Below the pieces are notes generated by a model. That model ran no database searches. It saw only the letters and a program-made list of their open reading frames with translations, and had not been told where the DNA came from. DNA of 64,000 bases from Flavobacterium tructae (GTDB lineage Bacteria > Bacteroidota > Bacteroidia > Flavobacteriales > Flavobacteriaceae): assembly GCF_002217475.1 (NCBI RefSeq), contig NZ_MUHH01000003.1, positions 107,519 through 171,518 on the forward strand. Reading direction: 5' to 3'. The position numbers were made by a program, and so were the translations under genes. Position 1 is the stretch's first letter, and each line of letters begins with the position of its first letter. Shown piece after piece: positions 25,054 to 33,256 of this stretch.

Positions 25054-27152
25054 TGAGCATTCAAAATATCAACGTCGCCCTTATCGGGAATCCGAATACC
25101 GGAAAAACTTCTGTTTTCAATCAGCTTACAGGATTAAATCAACAAGTTGGGAACTATCCCGGAATTACAGTTGAGAAAAAAATCGGTTTCTGTAAGTTAC
25201 CACACAATATCAAAGCCAACATTCTGGATTTGCCGGGAACCTATAGTCTGAATGCCAGTTCTATGGACGAAAGTGTGGTTATTGAATTGTTACTCAACAA
25301 AAACGACAAATTATATCCGGATGTAGCGGTAGTGGTTACAGATGTCGAAAATCTGAAACGTAATTTACTGATTTACACTCAAATTAAAGATCTTGAAATT
25401 CCAACGATTCTGGTCATCAACATGTCAGACCGTATGGAAAGCAAAGGTATTACTTTGGATATTCCTTATCTGGAGGAAAAACTAAAAACGAAAATTGCTT
25501 TGGTAAGTTCCCGAAAAGGTTTGGGAATTGAAGAACTGAAAGAACTAATTGTTTCGTATAAAAATATTCCGCATGAGCCTTGCCTGAACGCATCAGTTAT
25601 TGATCAGGCTTATTTTGAAAAACTACAGGAAGCTTTTCCGAATCAGTTGTTGTACAAACTTTGGCTGGTAATTACACAGGATGTGAATTTTTCGAACCTG
25701 GATCGAAATGAAATCAGAAGCACTTTTACCAAATCACATTCGGAACTAAAACGCTTACAGCAAAAGGAAACGATCAAACGATATCAGTTTATCAACGATG
25801 TTTTAAAAGAAGGTTTAAAAGTAGATGCCTCAATGGCAAAGGATATCAGAGCGAAACTGGATCGTGTTTTAACCCATAAAGTTTGGGGTTATGTCATTTT
25901 CCTGGCTATTTTATTTTTGATCTTCCAGTCTATTTTCAGTTGGTCAACTATTCCTATGGATTTCATAGACAGCTCTTTTGCTTCCTTAAGCAGCTGGGTT
26001 GCCGCAGAACTGCCAAGCGGAATTCTCACCGACTTACTTTCTCAGGGAATTGTACCGGGAATTGGCGGTGTGATTATTTTTATCCCACAAATTGCCTTTT
26101 TGTTTCTGTTCATTTCGATTTTAGAAGAAAGTGGTTATATGAGCCGTGTGGTCTTTTTGATGGATAAAATCATGCGAAAATTTGGTTTGTCCGGAAAGAG
26201 TGTCGTGCCTTTAATTTCAGGAACGGCCTGTGCTATTCCGGCCATTATGGCTACCCGAAATATCGAAAACTGGAAAGAACGACTGATTACAATTCTGGTC
26301 ACTCCTTTTACTACCTGCTCTGCCAGACTGCCTGTTTATACAATCATTATTTCATTGGTAATTCCGGACGAACGCCTTTTTGGAATCTTAAATATGCAGG
26401 GATTAGCGTTGATGTTATTGTATTTACTAGGTTTTGCAACCGCAATTCTTGCTTCTTACATTCTGGACAAAATATTAAAAATTAGTTCAAAGACTTATTT
26501 TGTGGTAGAAATGCCAAGCTATAAATTGCCGTTGTTCAAAAACGTTGCAATTAATGTTGTAGAGAAAACAAAAGCTTTCGTAGTGGGTGCGGGTAAAATT
26601 ATCTTAGCTATATCTGTGATCTTGTGGTTTTTAGCTTCATATGGTCCCGGAAAAGATTTTAATGAGGCCGAGACTATTGTAAAAGAGAGATTTGCAGATA
26701 CCACTTTAGATGAAACTCAGTTTGAAAATGAAGTCGCTTCGCAAAAACTGGAAAACTCTTATATCGGTTTGATGGGAAGAGCCATAGAACCTGTTATTTC
26801 GCCTTTAGGTTACGACTGGAAAATCGGAATTGCACTAATTAGTTCCTTTGCCGCACGTGAAGTGTTCGTGGGAACTCTTGCAACCATATACAGTGTTGGA
26901 GATACGGACAACGAATCTACCATAAGAAGTAAAATGCAGGAAGAGATCAATCCGGAAACGGGTCATAAGATTTTTAATTTTGCCTCGGGTATATCCTTAT
27001 TGCTTTTTTATGCTTTTGCCATGCAATGCGCCAGTACGCTTGCCATCACCAAGAAAGAAACCAATTCCTGGAAATGGCCTGCCATGCAGCTTGTCCTGAT
27101 GAGTGGTCTTGCTTATTTTGTCGCACTTATAACGTATCAACTTTTAAAATAA
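25053..27152 (+). CDS. feoB: ferrous iron transporter FeoB
   Basis: The 699-residue inner-membrane Fe(II) transporter has an N-terminal G domain with G1 GNPNTGKTS (residues 12-20), NYPGITVEKK (switch I), DLPGTYSL (G3, residues 59-66) and NMSD (G4). A helical spacer follows, then two Gate domains of about eight or more membrane helices. They contain GISGKS-like VVPLISGTACAIPAIMATR and the second gate with SSFAAREVFVGTLATIY. Length is at the short end of the family but complete. It lies between feoA and the small Cys-rich FeoB partner gene. Confidence 0.97.
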   Translation: MSIQNINVALIGNPNTGKTSVFNQLTGLNQQVGNYPGITVEKKIGFCKLPHNIKANILDLPGTYSLNASSMDESVVIELLLNKNDKLYPDVAVVVTDVENLKRNLLIYTQIKDLEIPTILVINMSDRMESKGITLDIPYLEEKLKTKIALVSSRKGLGIEELKELIVSYKNIPHEPCLNASVIDQAYFEKLQEAFPNQLLYKLWLVITQDVNFSNLDRNEIRSTFTKSHSELKRLQQKETIKRYQFINDVLKEGLKVDASMAKDIRAKLDRVLTHKVWGYVIFLAILFLIFQSIFSWSTIPMDFIDSSFASLSSWVAAELPSGILTDLLSQGIVPGIGGVIIFIPQIAFLFLFISILEESGYMSRVVFLMDKIMRKFGLSGKSVVPLISGTACAIPAIMATRNIENWKERLITILVTPFTTCSARLPVYTIIISLVIPDERLFGILNMQGLALMLLYLLGFATAILASYILDKILKISSKTYFVVEMPSYKLPLFKNVAINVVEKTKAFVVGAGKIILAISVILWFLASYGPGKDFNEAETIVKERFADTTLDETQFENEVASQKLENSYIGLMGRAIEPVISPLGYDWKIGIALISSFAAREVFVGTLATIYSVGDTDNESTIRSKMQEEINPETGHKIFNFASGISLLLFYAFAMQCASTLAITKKETNSWKWPAMQLVLMSGLAYFVALITYQLLK

Positions 27153-27158
27153 ACGATC

Positions 27159-27281
27159 ATGGTACAAGAAATTATTGCCTTTATCATATTATTCATTGCC
27201 GTTGGGTACCTCATCAAGAAGTTCTTCTGGAAATCTAAAAAGAAGAAAGATTGTGGCGATCACAATTGTGGATGTTCTTAG
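27159..27281 (+). CDS. FeoB-associated Cys-rich membrane protein
   Basis: A 40-residue open frame starts 7 bp after feoB. It encodes one membrane helix (EIIAFIILFIAVGYLIKKFF), a basic stretch (KSKKKK) and a Cys-rich tail with Cys at residues 32, 37 and 39 (DCGDHNCGC). This is the form of the small FeoB-associated Cys-rich proteins that follow feoB in many Bacteroidota. They may bind iron or assist FeoB, but their role is not established. The gene is too short for usual ORF cut-offs and easily missed. Confidence 0.88.
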   Translation: MVQEIIAFIILFIAVGYLIKKFFWKSKKKKDCGDHNCGCS

Positions 27282-27370
27282 AAGGAGATTCATAGGAACA
27301 AAGATTTAAAACCATACAACTTTGCTCAGCCTTACAGCTGGCAGATATTCTAAAAAAGCAAATTTAAAAG

Positions 27371-27754
27371 ATGACTAATTTAATTTATTATCTATTCTTC
27401 ATAACCTTAAATCTGTCCATATTTTTAATTCTTTCTAAAAAAGTCCTTTTAAACCGATACATCAATTTAGGCATTGCTGCTTTTTTTATAATTGTTTATT
27501 TAGCGCACCAATACAATCTCATTGACAATAAAATAAATTCATCCGATTTTAGAACGATATCCTTTTTTAGTATTCATTTAATATTCTGGTTCTACTTCAA
27601 TGACCTTTTATTAAAGCTAATGGAACCCAAAAAGAACACTTTTAATTATTTCAATAAAGGTATATATGTCTTTGTACAAAAGGATTTTCTAATTTATCTG
27701 CTTTTTATAATGACCACAATCTTACAGATAGATTGGGTTTACCGCATAAACTAA
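27371..27754 (+). CDS. hypothetical four-helix membrane protein
   Basis: This 127-residue protein has four predicted membrane helices (LIYYLFFITLNLSIFLIL; INLGIAAFFIIVYLAH; FFSIHLIFWFYFNDLLL; FLIYLLFIMTTILQI) with short, basic or polar loops. I recognise no family. It lies 90 bp after the feo operon on the same strand and could be read through from it, but its own role is unknown. The coding frame is plausible: AT-rich at third positions, no in-frame stop, and a terminator-like palindrome 45 bp after its stop. Confidence 0.65.
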   Translation: MTNLIYYLFFITLNLSIFLILSKKVLLNRYINLGIAAFFIIVYLAHQYNLIDNKINSSDFRTISFFSIHLIFWFYFNDLLLKLMEPKKNTFNYFNKGIYVFVQKDFLIYLLFIMTTILQIDWVYRIN

Positions 27755-27799
27755 AAGTACTTAAACCCTAAATTTAGAAGAATAATTAATTCACCAAAT

Positions 27800-27849
27800 A
27801 AACACAAAGCTTCACAGAGATTTTAAATCCTTTGTGAAGCTTTGTGTTT
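27800..27849. terminator. 17-bp perfect inverted repeat, terminator-like
   Basis: AAACACAAAGCTTCACA (27800-27816) is perfectly complementary to 27833-27849, with a 16-base loop and a T-run after the right arm. It lies after the four-helix protein gene. Confidence 0.75.
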
Positions 27850-28010
27850 TCTTAGTGTGTCTCGGCGGAAAAAAAACCTTTACTCCTCTATATATCAACT
27901 AAATACTAATCAAAAGGATCTCTTTTAATTTTTTAATTTGTGGTTTTAATTATACTTTTAGCAGGTTTTAAAAAACCAAATAAGTTCAACCTCAAACAAC
28001 AAATTCTAAA

Positions 28011-28943
28011 ATGAGTTCGAAAGTTTCTTTCCTTTTTCTTTTGCTCTTGTGTTTTGGATATCATGGACACAGCCAGAAAAGCAATACTCCTGCAAGACTA
28101 AACGATAGTACCGTTGTTACTTCTGATGGAGTTCCTTTGTTTCTAAAAGTTTCCGGTAAAGGTGATCTCTGTATTTTTTTGCACGGTGGTCCCGGCGCAT
28201 GGAGCAAATCGTTTGAAGAAATGGGAGGAAATGTTCTTGAAGATAAACTGACTATTTGCTATTTTGACCAAAGAGGCTGTGGCCGTTCCGCATCCTCCCC
28301 GGATAACAATTACAGTCTCAACAGAATGTTAGAAGATATTGAAGACATTCGTAAAACCCTGAATACCGAAAAAGTATTTATCATGGGGCATTCCTTTGGA
28401 GGAATCTTAGCTTCCGCATACGCTCAAAAATACCCGGAACATGTTAAGGGCTTAATTCTTTTAAATGCAACATTGGATATCAACGATTCGTTGCTGAATC
28501 AGATTGATTTTATGGGCAAAACACTTGGTGAAAACATAACGGTAAAAAATAATGAAACTGCACTCGATACTTTTATAGCTTCAAAGAAACGCATTAAAAA
28601 AGCAGGCAAGGATTACATGATATTATCTGACAGCAAACAGAACGTAGAAAAACTCGATAGTATCGACAGTAGTTTTAAAAGAAATTATTCTTTTGGACAG
28701 CAGGCACTAAGCATGCCCGTTTACTTAAGCAATTTTACCAAACAAACTTCACTGATAAAAGTACCTGTTCTTATAATCACAGGATCGCAGGATCATAGTA
28801 TTGGACCGGATCACTACCGTATGTTTCAATTTCCAAACCGGGAAGTAAAGATTATAAAAGGAGGTCACATTTTATATTACGAGAAGAACAAAGAATTTAA
28901 AAACGCTGTGCAGGCATTTGTTCAGAAAACGGCATCAAAGTAA
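28011..28943 (+). CDS. secreted alpha/beta hydrolase (proline iminopeptidase-like)
   Basis: The 310-residue protein has a signal peptide (SFLFLLLLCFGYHGHSQ) and the S33-type hydrolase order. The oxyanion-hole HGGPGAW lies near residue 59, FDQRGCGRS follows, then the nucleophile elbow GHSFGG, a cap region, ITGSQDHSIGP with the acidic residue, and the catalytic His in KGGHILYYE. This resembles proline iminopeptidases, but Bacteroidota have many related esterases, so the substrate is open. It is expected in the periplasm. REP-like elements follow the gene. Confidence 0.88.
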   Translation: MSSKVSFLFLLLLCFGYHGHSQKSNTPARLNDSTVVTSDGVPLFLKVSGKGDLCIFLHGGPGAWSKSFEEMGGNVLEDKLTICYFDQRGCGRSASSPDNNYSLNRMLEDIEDIRKTLNTEKVFIMGHSFGGILASAYAQKYPEHVKGLILLNATLDINDSLLNQIDFMGKTLGENITVKNNETALDTFIASKKRIKKAGKDYMILSDSKQNVEKLDSIDSSFKRNYSFGQQALSMPVYLSNFTKQTSLIKVPVLIITGSQDHSIGPDHYRMFQFPNREVKIIKGGHILYYEKNKEFKNAVQAFVQKTASK

Positions 28944-28994
28944 TCGAGAGCCTAAAAACTGAAACTTAGGTTTAAAAAAAACTTACGGTTCCAT

Positions 28995-29155
28995 AAGCCT
29001 TCGACTTCGCTCAGGGTGACACCATGGCTGTTTAGACTGAAAACTGAGACGGAGACCGGGACTAAAAAAACTACAACTCCGCAAGCCTTCGACTTCGCTC
29101 AGGGGGACATTCCACTAGCATTCTGCTGGTGTCAGGCTGAGCGGAGTCTAAGCCT
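28995..29155. repeat. REPIN-like cluster of CCTTCGACTTCGCTCAGGG elements
   Basis: Two direct copies of AAGCCTTCGACTTCGCTCAG-type elements (28995-29021 and 29083-29109) are followed by an inverted copy (29130-29155, TGTCAGGCTGAGCGGAGTC). The second and third form a head-to-head pair about 20 bases apart. Between copies one and two lie AAACTGAGAC words as at 8702-8713. The 247-bp gap contains no gene. Confidence 0.75.
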
Positions 29156-29190
29156 CTTCTCTATTAAAAACTGAAAACTGAGACTAAATA

Positions 29191-29844
29191 CTACTTCTCC
29201 CCCTCCCATTCCGCATAAAACTGCGCCAGGAATGTTTCCATAAAACGATGTCTCTCTGCGGCAATTTGCTTACCGGTTTCGGTATTCATCTTATCCTTCA
29301 GGAGCAAAAGCTTTTCATAAAAATGATTGATCGTTGGTGCCGTATTCTTTTTGTATTCCTCTTTTGTCATATTGGTTATGGGTGCAATTGCAGGATCATG
29401 GAGCGTTCTATTCTTAAACCCTCCATAATTAAATGCTCTTGCTACTCCAATGGCCCCAATTGCATCTAAACGGTCCGCATCCTGAACGATATCTAATTCT
29501 ACAGAAGAAAACCTCTTTTCAAAATTTCCGCCCTTATAGGAGATGTTTTCGATGATGTTTACTACATGCTGAATTATTTCCTCAGCAACTTCCTCTGATT
29601 CCAGAAATAAACGAGCTGTTTTAGGGCCAATAGTCTCATCTCCATTATGAAATTTACTGTCGGCAATATCATGAAGCAAAGCTCCCAATTGCACTACGGT
29701 AAGATCACAGTCAGTTCCTTTGGCAATTAAAAGTGCATTTTTATAAACACGCTCAATATGAAACCAATCGTGCCCACCTTCGGCATCATTTAATTTCTCT
29801 TTTACGAAAGCAATCGTTTTATTTATAAGTTCGGAGTTATTCAT
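29191..29844 (-). CDS. HD-domain metal-dependent phosphohydrolase
   Basis: This 217-residue soluble protein has the HD order of YedJ-type proteins: GGHDWFHIERVYKNALLIA with the first His pair, then LGALLHDIADSKFHNGDE (the HD dyad), HVVNIIENISYKGG and VQDADRLDAIGAIGVAR with the distal Asp. The substrate is not readable; family members act on nucleotides or phosphate esters with a divalent metal. It stands alone, with REP-like DNA downstream. Confidence 0.9.
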   Translation of the reverse strand: MNNSELINKTIAFVKEKLNDAEGGHDWFHIERVYKNALLIAKGTDCDLTVVQLGALLHDIADSKFHNGDETIGPKTARLFLESEEVAEEIIQHVVNIIENISYKGGNFEKRFSSVELDIVQDADRLDAIGAIGVARAFNYGGFKNRTLHDPAIAPITNMTKEEYKKNTAPTINHFYEKLLLLKDKMNTETGKQIAAERHRFMETFLAQFYAEWEGEK

Positions 29845-29926
29845 AGTATTTATAGTTTGCGGTAAATGTCACACACCTCAAGCTGGTGAAACAGATTTAC
29901 TCTGGTATTTTGTACTTTAAATAAAA

Positions 29927-29968
29927 ATTGTTGATTGTCAAAGTTTTGAAACCTCAACAATCAACAAT
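29927..29968 (-). terminator. terminator-like inverted repeat after the desaturase gene
   Basis: ATTGTTGATTGT (29927-29938) pairs perfectly with ACAATCAACAAT (29957-29968). On the minus strand the stem is followed by TTTTTATTT, which fits termination of the desaturase transcript. Confidence 0.7.
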
Positions 29969-30032
29969 ATGTTTTTCAGCTATTCTGCTTAAAGTTTCAC
30001 AAATCTAAACTCTAAAATCAGAAATCTGTACT

Positions 30033-31025
30033 TTACAATCTGGCAGGCTCAACCCATTTAAAGATATGAGATTCTGCAGGGATTACAAGTCTTTCAGAAA
30101 TTCTTGCCATACGGGCCGGTAATTTCATCAGGTAATCACGCGCTTTCTCTGCTTCGTCTGTCAAATTTGAAATTTTATCAATTTCCCATTTGTTGATTAG
30201 CTTTTGCATAATATCAACATAATCGTTAGCGGTGTACACCCCTATACGTTGTGCTGAATCTGAAAACTGCTCAAAAGCACTGCTTATTTTCTGACCTGAT
30301 TCTCTTAAAAAGTGCGCTGGCATAACGATTTTTTGTTTCATCATGTATTGAAACGCCAACATCATTTCACTTGGATCAACGGCAAAAATACGGGTAACAA
30401 ACTCGCTGTAAGCATGATGGTGACGCATTTCGTCGCCTGCAATCATTTTACACATTTTAGACAATTTGTTATCCCCAAATTTCTTTGCCATTTGTGCCAC
30501 TCTGTTGTGCGACACATAAGTAGCCAATTCCTGGAAGCTGGTGTACACAAAGTTTTTGTACGGATCAGATCCGGTTCCAATATCAAAACCGTCGTTGATT
30601 AAATGCTGAGTAGTCATTTCGATTTCACGCATGTTTACACGACCGGACAAATACAAGTATTTATTTAAAAGGTCTCCGTGGCGGTTTTCTTCTCCGGTCC
30701 ATTGTCTGATCCATTTCGACCAGCCATTTCCACCGTTTTCTACCTGATTGACTCCTTCTACATCCATTAACCATGACTCATATGTTGGCAAAGCTTCTTC
30801 AGTGATGGTATCCCCCACTAAAGTTACCCAGAAATCATAAGGCAGTTCTTTAGCAATTTCACGTAACTCTTTTACCTCCTCAAAGAAATTTTCTCCTTCA
30901 GAATTAGGCAAAAAGTCTGACGGCTGCCAAATTTTTTCCACTGGAATTAAATACTGTTCAACGAAGCTATCCACGTTTTTTTCCAAAAACTGCATTACTT
31001 CTAATCTAATGTTTTTTATAGACAT
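30033..31025 (-). CDS. acyl-ACP desaturase (ferritin-like di-iron type)
   Basis: The 330-residue soluble desaturase carries both di-iron motifs of the stearoyl-ACP type: EENRHGDLLNKYLYLSG and, about 90 residues later, GDEMRHHHAYSEF. It should introduce a cis double bond into acyl chains attached to ACP, using O2 and reduced ferredoxin. Length and order match the bacterial branch of the family. The next gene downstream of its promoter side is plsC, so unsaturated chains and phosphatidic acid synthesis are encoded next to each other on the same strand. Confidence 0.92.
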   Translation of the reverse strand: MSIKNIRLEVMQFLEKNVDSFVEQYLIPVEKIWQPSDFLPNSEGENFFEEVKELREIAKELPYDFWVTLVGDTITEEALPTYESWLMDVEGVNQVENGGNGWSKWIRQWTGEENRHGDLLNKYLYLSGRVNMREIEMTTQHLINDGFDIGTGSDPYKNFVYTSFQELATYVSHNRVAQMAKKFGDNKLSKMCKMIAGDEMRHHHAYSEFVTRIFAVDPSEMMLAFQYMMKQKIVMPAHFLRESGQKISSAFEQFSDSAQRIGVYTANDYVDIMQKLINKWEIDKISNLTDEAEKARDYLMKLPARMARISERLVIPAESHIFKWVEPARL

Positions 31026-31075
31026 TACTTATTTAAGATTGGGATTTAAGTTTTCGTTTGTACTAAAACAAAAAT

Positions 31076-31816
31076 CTATTTATACTCATTTACTCCTTCT
31101 ACCACTGCTTTTTCTGTCAAAGCCATTAAATCGGCAAAATCATAATCTTTTACGGCCATTGCTTTATGTGCTGTAAAGGTTAAATGATTTCCTAATCCAA
31201 CCGGAAACATTCCAAAACGAACCATTTTCCATGAATTATTGATACTTACCGGCACTACATAAGCAGACGGCGCATATTTACATAAGATTTTTAAACCACT
31301 TTGTGCAAACTCTTTAGGTTTTCCTGTTTTACTTCTTGTTCCTTCAGGAAAAATTACAGCGGCTCTGGTATTTTTTTCGATATATTCAGACAAGCCTTTG
31401 ATTACCGGAATCGCTTGTTTAGGGTCTTTTCGGTCGATTAAGACAGATCCTCCATGGCGTAAATTAAAAGACACACTCGGGATTCCGCTTCCTAACTCTT
31501 TCTTACTTACAAATTTACAATGAAATCGTCTAAAGTACCAAATCATTGTCACGATATCGTACATACTTTGGTGATTCGCAACAAAAATGATTGGAACTCC
31601 CTTTGGTATACCCTCTACTCCACTAACGGTGTATCTTGTTCCCACCAGATTGGTACATCTTAACAGGAAGAAATTCAGATAATCTACGCTTTTTTTATGT
31701 GCCTGATACCCAAAAACATTCAGGCAGAACCATTGTATCGGGTGAAATACCGCCAGACAAAAACCAAAACACAAGTAATAAATTAAGGAAATGGGGTACG
31801 AAATTATCTTTTGCAT
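31076..31816 (-). CDS. plsC: 1-acyl-sn-glycerol-3-phosphate acyltransferase (PlsC-type)
   Basis: The enzyme adds an acyl chain to lysophosphatidic acid. The chosen ATG at 31816 gives 246 residues. The open frame extends to 31879, but that lies upstream of a perfect -7 box. An N-terminal hydrophobic segment (ISLIYYLCFGFCLAVF) anchors it. The acyltransferase motifs are NHQSMYD (HX4D catalytic) and FPEGTRSKTG (glycerophosphate binding), with VVPVSI later. It precedes the acyl-ACP desaturase on the same strand after 51 bp. Confidence 0.9.
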   Translation of the reverse strand: MQKIISYPISLIYYLCFGFCLAVFHPIQWFCLNVFGYQAHKKSVDYLNFFLLRCTNLVGTRYTVSGVEGIPKGVPIIFVANHQSMYDIVTMIWYFRRFHCKFVSKKELGSGIPSVSFNLRHGGSVLIDRKDPKQAIPVIKGLSEYIEKNTRAAVIFPEGTRSKTGKPKEFAQSGLKILCKYAPSAYVVPVSINNSWKMVRFGMFPVGLGNHLTFTAHKAMAVKDYDFADLMALTEKAVVEGVNEYK

Positions 31817-31834
31817 GCTTAAAAAATTAATGCC

Positions 31835-31842
31835 CAAAAGTA
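31835..31842 (-). promoter_or_regulatory. -7 box of plsC; decides its start
   Basis: On the minus strand TACTTTTG matches TAnnTTTG 19 bases before the ATG at 31816, and thus downstream of the longer open frame's first codon. Confidence 0.5.
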
Positions 31843-31902
31843 ATAAATAAATTTTTAGCGGTATAAAAATTGAAAACAATAACCGTTTTTCTGGTTTAAT
31901 TG

Positions 31903-31910
31903 TACCTTTG
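31903..31910 (+). promoter_or_regulatory. -7 box of rnpA
   Basis: TACCTTTG matches TAnnTTTG 32 bases before the rnpA ATG. It shares a 125-bp divergent region with the plsC promoter. Confidence 0.5.
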
Positions 31911-31941
31911 CCCTAAAATTTGCAAATTTTTTCTGAATTAA

Positions 31942-32346
31942 ATGAACTTCACTTACCCTAAAAATGAACGCTTAAAGAGCAAAACCACAATAACTTTACT
32001 GTTTTCTGAAGGGAAATCGGTTTCAAAATATCCTTTGCGTTTGGTTTATGCTCCGGCAGAAGAAAATTCACCAGAAAAAATCAAAATTGGCGTTTCGGTT
32101 TCTAAAAAATACTTCAAAAAGGCCGTAGACCGAAATTACTTCAAACGGGTTCTAAGAGAAACGTACCGACTGAACAAACACTTACTTTTGGATAACATTT
32201 CACAGCCCTACTCATTGATGTTTTTTTATCAAACGAAAGACAGACTGTCTTATGACGAAATCAACACCAAGACCATTCAGCTTTTTGAGAAATTTCTTCA
32301 ACAGGTAAATAAAACCCCTGATTCTGAAAATAAAACAGAATTGTAA
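31942..32346 (+). CDS. rnpA: ribonuclease P protein component
   Basis: RnpA assists the RNA subunit in cutting tRNA 5' leaders. The 134-residue basic protein has the N-terminal KNERLKSKTTITLLFSEGK (binding the pre-tRNA leader), then KIGVSVSKKYFKKAVDRNYFKRVLRE, which is the RNR-type signature of the family. Length is typical. The usual neighbour rpmH is not here; instead envelope genes follow, an arrangement I recall for Flavobacteria. It has its own promoter box. Confidence 0.95.
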   Translation: MNFTYPKNERLKSKTTITLLFSEGKSVSKYPLRLVYAPAEENSPEKIKIGVSVSKKYFKKAVDRNYFKRVLRETYRLNKHLLLDNISQPYSLMFFYQTKDRLSYDEINTKTIQLFEKFLQQVNKTPDSENKTEL

Positions 32347-32426
32347 TCGTTTTAAGGCAACTTTATTTATCAAATTATACGAAAAATTATAAAAAAATTG
32401 TAGTTTTAAATTTAATTTGAAATATT

Positions 32427-33254
32427 ATGCGCTATATTTTATTTTTATTCTTGCTCTTTTTAGGCTTTTCAAGTTGCAGTAAAAATGAGGAATCATCTGC
32501 TAATATGATGGTTAGCGCCGTCAAGCTTCCTCCAAAAAATGAATCCGCTGCAGCGTCAGATGCACAGTATGACCCCGCTGCCCCGGATGCGCCACAGATA
32601 TCACAAAAAATTATTAAGCAGGCTTCACTTCGATTCGAAACCAATGATTTAGAGGATACTTTCAAACAAATCCAAACTGCGATTGTTGCCAATAAAGCCA
32701 CCATTCAGAATGATTCTGAAGGCAAAGAATATGACAACATTTACAGAACCATAACGATTCGCGTTCCCAGTGCAAACTTTGATTCTTTTATAAATGCGGT
32801 TTCTAAGGGTGTTTCGTACTTTGAACAAAAAGAGATTTCTGCAGAAAATGTTACCGAACAATACATTGACCTAACTTCAAGATTAAACACAAAACGTAAA
32901 CTTGAAGCCCGCTATTTAGAGATTTTACAAAAAGCTACTAAGATTAGTGAAATATTGGAAATTGAAAAACAAATTTCGGCTATTCGTGAAGAAATTGAAG
33001 CCAAAGAAGGTCAGTTAAAATACCTCGAAAGCCGCGTTTCAGAAAGTACTGTAACGATATCATTTTACAAAACCATAGCTCAAAAACAAGGCGTTAAGAT
33101 TTCTTATGGTTCTAAAATATGGACTGCTATTCAATCCGGATTTTTCAACCTGTCCGATTTTTTAATTTCGATCATTAGTATATGGCCGTTTATAATCGTA
33201 TTTTGCGTACTTGTCTACTTTATTAGAAAAAGATTTAAAAGAAAAAAAATATAA
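32427..33254 (+). CDS. DUF4349 lipoprotein with C-terminal membrane helix
   Basis: This 275-residue protein has a lipobox (FLGFSSC; lipidated Cys near residue 18), a variable Ala/Pro-rich linker and the DUF4349 core starting KIIKQASLRFETNDLEDTF. VTEQYIDLTSRLNTKRKLEA and a coiled-coil helical hairpin (ILEIEKQISAIREEIEAKEG) follow. It ends in a membrane helix (IISIWPFIIVFCVLVYFI) and a basic tail. A protein with both lipid anchor and membrane helix can span the periplasmic face. Its role is unknown. The S41 peptidase gene follows after 2 bp. Confidence 0.88.
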   Translation: MRYILFLFLLFLGFSSCSKNEESSANMMVSAVKLPPKNESAAASDAQYDPAAPDAPQISQKIIKQASLRFETNDLEDTFKQIQTAIVANKATIQNDSEGKEYDNIYRTITIRVPSANFDSFINAVSKGVSYFEQKEISAENVTEQYIDLTSRLNTKRKLEARYLEILQKATKISEILEIEKQISAIREEIEAKEGQLKYLESRVSESTVTISFYKTIAQKQGVKISYGSKIWTAIQSGFFNLSDFLISIISIWPFIIVFCVLVYFIRKRFKRKKI

Positions 33255-33256
33255 TC

